Source: CBIFVZ01 sp966185765
GTDB lineage: Bacteria; Pseudomonadota; Gammaproteobacteria; Enterobacterales; Enterobacteriaceae
Reading direction: 5' to 3'
Length of the DNA: 26,693 bases
Assembly: GCA_966185765.1 (NCBI GenBank)
Contig: CBIFVZ010000056.1
Coordinates: 1-26,693 of the forward strand
How positions within the stretch are numbered: position 1 is the first letter of the stretch; every line of letters starts with the position of its first letter. Positions 24,138 through 26,693 of this stretch are shown in pieces. Below the pieces are notes generated by a model. That model saw only the letters and a program-made list of their open reading frames with translations. It was not told where the DNA came from and did no database searches. The position numbers and the translations under genes were made by a program.

Positions 24138-25447
24138 GAGCGCCCCGCCGCCATCAGTGCCTCAATGTCGTCAGCGCGTTTCACTACGCTGGCAGTAAGG
24201 TTCTCGTTTCCGGTTTCGGTAATCACGATATCGTCTTCTATGCGAATGCCAATCCCGCGATACTGTACCGGTACGTTAGCCTCAGGCGAGATATACAGCC
24301 CAGGCTCTACGGTCAGCACCATGCCAGGCTCCAGCAGGCGTGAGCGGTCCTGCCCGTAGTTGCCCACGTCATGCACATCCAGCCCCAGCCAGTGGCTAAG
24401 ACCATGCATAAAGAAAGGACGATGGGCGTTATCGGCAATGAGTTGCTCAATATCGCCCTGCAAAATGCCAAGGCGTACCAGGCCACGCACCATGATGCGC
24501 ACCACTTCACCAGTGACGGCCTGAATGGACGTACCGGGGCGATAGAGCGTGAGCGCGGTTTCCAGTGACTCCAGCACAATGTCGTAAATGTCGCGCTGCG
24601 GTGCGCTAAATTTACCGCTCACCGGGAAGGTGCGCGTGATATCGCCCGCGTAGCCCAGATATTCGCAGCCTGCGTCAATCAGCACCAGGTCGCCGTCATG
24701 CAGCTCGCTTTCGTTTTCGGTGTAATGCAGAATACAGCCGTTTTCTCCGGCGCCCACAATGGTGTTATAGGAGGGATAACGCGCACCGTGGCGGTTAAAT
24801 TCGTGGTGAATTTCCCCTTCCAGGTGATATTCAAACAGCCCCGCCCGGCACGCCTTCATGGCACGGGTGTGGGCCAGCGCACTAATTTCACCCGCACGCC
24901 GTAGCACCTCGATTTCTTCTGGCGATTTAAACAGGCGCATTTCATGCACCCACGGGCGCCAGTCGGTCAACGTAGCCGGTGCGCTAAGATTCTGGCGCGT
25001 GCCTGCACGCAGTTTTTCGAGTGCCGCGAAAACAATCTTATCTGCATACGGATAAAGCCCCTGCGCGTGGTACACCACGTCCAGGCCATTGAGTAACTGC
25101 CAGAGATGCTGGCCGATTTCGCTAAACGCCAACGCGCGGTCAACCGCCAGTTTTTCTGGCGCGGCTTCCTGCCCCAACCGGCGGCCAAACCAGATTTCTG
25201 CATTTTTGTCGCGCACCCGGTTAAACAACACACTGTGATTGTGACTCTCCGCGCTTTTAATCAGCACCAGCACAGCTTCCGGCTCATTAAAACCGGTGAA
25301 GTACCAGAAATCACTGTTCTGACGATAGGGATATTCACTGTCGGCGCTGCGCGGTGCTTCGGGCGCGGCGAAAATGAGCGCGGCGCTGCCTGGCGCCATT
25401 TTGGCCAGCAGCGTCTGGCGGCGGCGGAGAAACTCTTGTTGTGTCAT
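24134..25447 (-). CDS. pepP: Xaa-Pro aminopeptidase P
   Basis: 437 aa; E. coli PepP is 441, and the start here is 4 residues later. It removes N-terminal residues that precede proline. The N-terminal creatinase-like domain spans about 1-170. The pita-bread catalytic domain carries all five manganese ligands: Asp258 and Asp269 (DAGCEYLGYAGD), His352 (HGLSHWLGLD), Glu381 (TVEPGLY) and Glu404 (IRIEDD). ATG with an excellent AGGAGGT ribosome site. It is first of the pepP-ubiH-ubiI cluster and may be read from ygfB through the intervening hairpin. Confidence 0.96.
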   Translation of the reverse strand: MTQQEFLRRRQTLLAKMAPGSAALIFAAPEAPRSADSEYPYRQNSDFWYFTGFNEPEAVLVLIKSAESHNHSVLFNRVRDKNAEIWFGRRLGQEAAPEKLAVDRALAFSEIGQHLWQLLNGLDVVYHAQGLYPYADKIVFAALEKLRAGTRQNLSAPATLTDWRPWVHEMRLFKSPEEIEVLRRAGEISALAHTRAMKACRAGLFEYHLEGEIHHEFNRHGARYPSYNTIVGAGENGCILHYTENESELHDGDLVLIDAGCEYLGYAGDITRTFPVSGKFSAPQRDIYDIVLESLETALTLYRPGTSIQAVTGEVVRIMVRGLVRLGILQGDIEQLIADNAHRPFFMHGLSHWLGLDVHDVGNYGQDRSRLLEPGMVLTVEPGLYISPEANVPVQYRGIGIRIEDDIVITETGNENLTASVVKRADDIEALMAAGRS

Positions 25448-25480
25448 GGCACCTCCTGAGTTTTATGCCTTTTATACCTC

Positions 25481-25506
25481 AGCGCAGGCACGCCTGTGCC
25501 TGCGCT
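25481..25506. repeat. Strong hairpin between ygfB and pepP
   Basis: AGCGCAGGCAC (25481-25491) pairs perfectly with GTGCCTGCGCT (25496-25506) around GCCT. On the minus strand it follows the ygfB stop by 18 bp but has no T-run (next bases GAGGTATAAAA). It could be an mRNA processing or stabilising element between the two genes rather than a terminator. Confidence 0.6.
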
Positions 25507-25524
25507 CAGAGACAAGCGTGTAGA

Positions 25525-26106
25525 TTAATGCAGCGTGGGTTTTTGTACCTCAGGGACGCCAGGTGCCGGGCGCGTAAACGAGTCATGGCACAGGAGGGCT
25601 GCAACACGCACGTATTCAACGACTTCTTCCAACGACATTTCCAGTTCTTCCTGATCCTCATCTTCGTCATAGCCAAGTTGGGCAATATTACGAAGGTCGT
25701 CGATGGCCTCACCGGTTTCGCCGGTCACTTTGTCAAGCTTGGGCTGCGTGACGCCAAGACCCAGCAGGAAGTGGTTCACCCAGCCTGCCAGCGCGTCTGC
25801 ACGGTCGAAAACGCTGATGCTTTCGCCTTCCGGCAGATAAAGCTGGAACAGGAAACCGTCATCTTCCAACGCATCACTGGTGACAGAGTGCAGCTGAACC
25901 AGCGTATCCGAGAGGTTTTTACTAAATGCCAGTCCCTCGTTGGTCAGGTCATGCAGCAGCGCCTGCCAGCTGCTGTCTTTATTGCCGCCGCACAGCATAC
26001 CGCTGATAAGGCCGTGCATCTCCGCAGGCGTCAACCCTACGCCCTGTTCACTAAGCTGTTGGCCCAGGGTGTCGTAACCGGGCATACCGTTGTTCTGTAT
26101 AGACAT
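25525..26106 (-). CDS. ygfB: YecA/YgfB (UPF0149) family protein
   Basis: 193 aa from the ATG at 26104-26106 (MSIQNNGMPGY, matching the E. coli start). An ATG two codons upstream is equally open, and neither has a clear ribosome site. All-helical UPF0149 fold with the conserved LTPAEMHGLISGMLCGG (about 23-39), SVFDRADALAGWVNHFLLGLG (about 96-116) and acidic DEDEDQEELEMSLEEVVEYVRVAALLCHD (about 148-176). No enzymatic function is known. It lacks the C-terminal SEC-C zinc motif of YecA. Divergent from zapA and upstream of pepP. Confidence 0.93.
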   Translation of the reverse strand: MSIQNNGMPGYDTLGQQLSEQGVGLTPAEMHGLISGMLCGGNKDSSWQALLHDLTNEGLAFSKNLSDTLVQLHSVTSDALEDDGFLFQLYLPEGESISVFDRADALAGWVNHFLLGLGVTQPKLDKVTGETGEAIDDLRNIAQLGYDEDEDQEELEMSLEEVVEYVRVAALLCHDSFTRPAPGVPEVQKPTLH

Positions 26107-26181
26107 GCGCATTCATCATCGTTGGGAGGAAGAGTTCATGTTATGCTACCATCATGAAGCCCGCAGATACCAGAAAAGGGC

Positions 26182-26210
26182 TTGTATCTTCATATCAGGG
26201 TAGCTTATAG
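26182..26210 (+). promoter_or_regulatory. zapA promoter
   Basis: TTGTAT (26182-26187) and TTATAG (26205-26210) with the ideal 17-bp spacer, giving a leader of about 55 nt before the zapA ATG. Seen by eye only. Confidence 0.5.
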
Positions 26211-26272
26211 TGACGCCCCTTTGCTGCCCCGGCGGTAGTAAAAGCGGGCGATTTAACAGCGTGGAAGGTGGC

Positions 26273-26602
26273 ATGTCTGCACAACCAGTCGATATCCAAA
26301 TTTTTGGGCGCTCGCTGCGGGTCAATTGCCCGCCGGAACAGCGGGAAGCGCTAAGCAAGGCAGCTGAAGAACTCGATAGGCGTTTGCAGGATCTTAAAGT
26401 CCGTACGCGCGTGAGCAACACTGAGCAACTGGTGTTTATCGCTGCGCTCAATATTTGCTATGAGCTTGAGCTGGAAAAACAAAAGACCAGTGACTATGCC
26501 GCCAGCATGGAGCAGCGTATCCGTATGCTTCAGCAGACGCTGGAACAGGCATTACTTGAGCAAGGTCGCAATCCTGAACGAACAGGACTAAAGTTTGAAT
26601 AA
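26273..26602 (+). CDS. zapA: Cell division protein ZapA
   Basis: 109 aa from the ATG at 26273 (AAGGTG upstream), matching E. coli ZapA; the frame stays open to 26210 without meaning. ZapA binds FtsZ, bundles protofilaments and, through ZapB, links the Z-ring to the terminus region. The globular N-terminal domain is at about 1-45 (SAQPVDIQIFGRSLRVNCPP). A long C-terminal coiled-coil helix (about 60-100) drives tetramer formation. It is followed by ssrS in the same direction, the arrangement known from E. coli. Confidence 0.96.
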   Translation: MSAQPVDIQIFGRSLRVNCPPEQREALSKAAEELDRRLQDLKVRTRVSNTEQLVFIAALNICYELELEKQKTSDYAASMEQRIRMLQQTLEQALLEQGRNPERTGLKFE

Positions 26603-26622
26603 CACTTCATGGTCAGCTATGG

Positions 26623-26628
26623 TAGAGT
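26623..26628 (+). promoter_or_regulatory. Proximal -10 box of ssrS
   Basis: TAGAGT in the context CTATGGTAGAGTAAC, about 16-22 bp before the mature 6S RNA 5' end. E. coli P1 makes a precursor that begins about 9 nt upstream, which fits this box. No good -35 element was found. Confidence 0.45.
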
Positions 26629-26644
26629 AACTGTGAAGGACAAA

Positions 26645-26693
26645 ATTTCTCTGAGATGTTTGCAAGCGGGCCAGTCCCCTGAGCCGATATTTC
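26645..26693 (+). ncRNA. ssrS: 6S RNA, 5' end only
   Basis: From 26645 the sequence ATTTCTCTGAGATGTTTGCA and the following AAGCGGGCCAGTCCCCTGAG are the recognisable 5' arm of enterobacterial 6S RNA, and the position directly after zapA agrees. 6S RNA mimics an open promoter and sequesters sigma-70 RNA polymerase in stationary phase. Only 49 of about 184 nt are in the window; the central bubble and 3' arm lie outside. Confidence 0.95.

Noticed and set aside
1..26693. CRISPR arrays, insertion sequences, prophage genes
   Set aside because: No regularly spaced repeats, transposases or phage structural genes were seen on either strand.

Overview
This is chromosomal DNA of a member of the Enterobacteriaceae. 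Almost every protein has the length and near-identical motifs of its Escherichia coli counterpart. The gene order tRNA-Gly(CCC)-actS ... lysS-prfB-recJ-dsbC-xerD / fldB / ygfX-sdhE / ygfZ / yqfA ... bglA ... ygfF-gcvPHT-ubiI-ubiH-pepP-ygfB / zapA-ssrS is the E. coli 65-66 min region. It is not E. coli K-12 itself. The purine-catabolism/xdh cluster and idi that lie between actS and lysS in K-12 are absent. yqfB is absent. An HD-domain gene and an RpiR-family regulator sit between yqfA and bglA, and a tri-haem cytochrome c peroxidase gene (ccp, E. coli yhjA) sits between bglA and ygfF. An Enterobacter/Cronobacter/Kosakonia-like genus is plausible but cannot be fixed from this window.

Layout. 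1-7150, all minus strand: a truncated tRNA-Gly; the amidase activator lipoprotein ActS; then the xerD-dsbC-recJ-prfB-lysS series (site-specific recombination, periplasmic disulfide isomerisation, single-strand exonuclease, release factor 2 with its programmed +1 frameshift, lysyl-tRNA synthetase). 7151-10491: flavodoxin 2 (fldB), the overlapping sdhE-ygfX pair for flavinylation of succinate dehydrogenase, the folate-binding Fe-S repair protein YgfZ, and the membrane protein YqfA. 10492-15720: the part that departs most from E. coli, with an HD-domain phosphohydrolase, an RpiR/SIS regulator, a 520-bp AT-rich leader, 6-phospho-beta-glucosidase BglA, and ccp behind a promoter region carrying good matches to both OxyR and FNR operators.

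15720-26106, minus strand: the SDR oxidoreductase YgfF, a densely folded 179-bp intergenic element, the glycine cleavage operon gcvTHP with recognisable PurR and GcvA sites, the ubiquinone hydroxylases ubiI and ubiH with pepP, and ygfB. 26107-26693, plus strand: zapA (Z-ring protein) and the first 49 nt of 6S RNA.

Overall this is mostly ordinary core genome, and I found no sign of a wholly new system. The points most worth a second look are the OxyR/FNR architecture in front of ccp, the hairpin-rich element with imperfect terminal inverted repeats between gcvP and ygfF, the terminator-like hairpin inside the gcv operon, and the RpiR-bglA pairing with its long AT-rich intergenic region.
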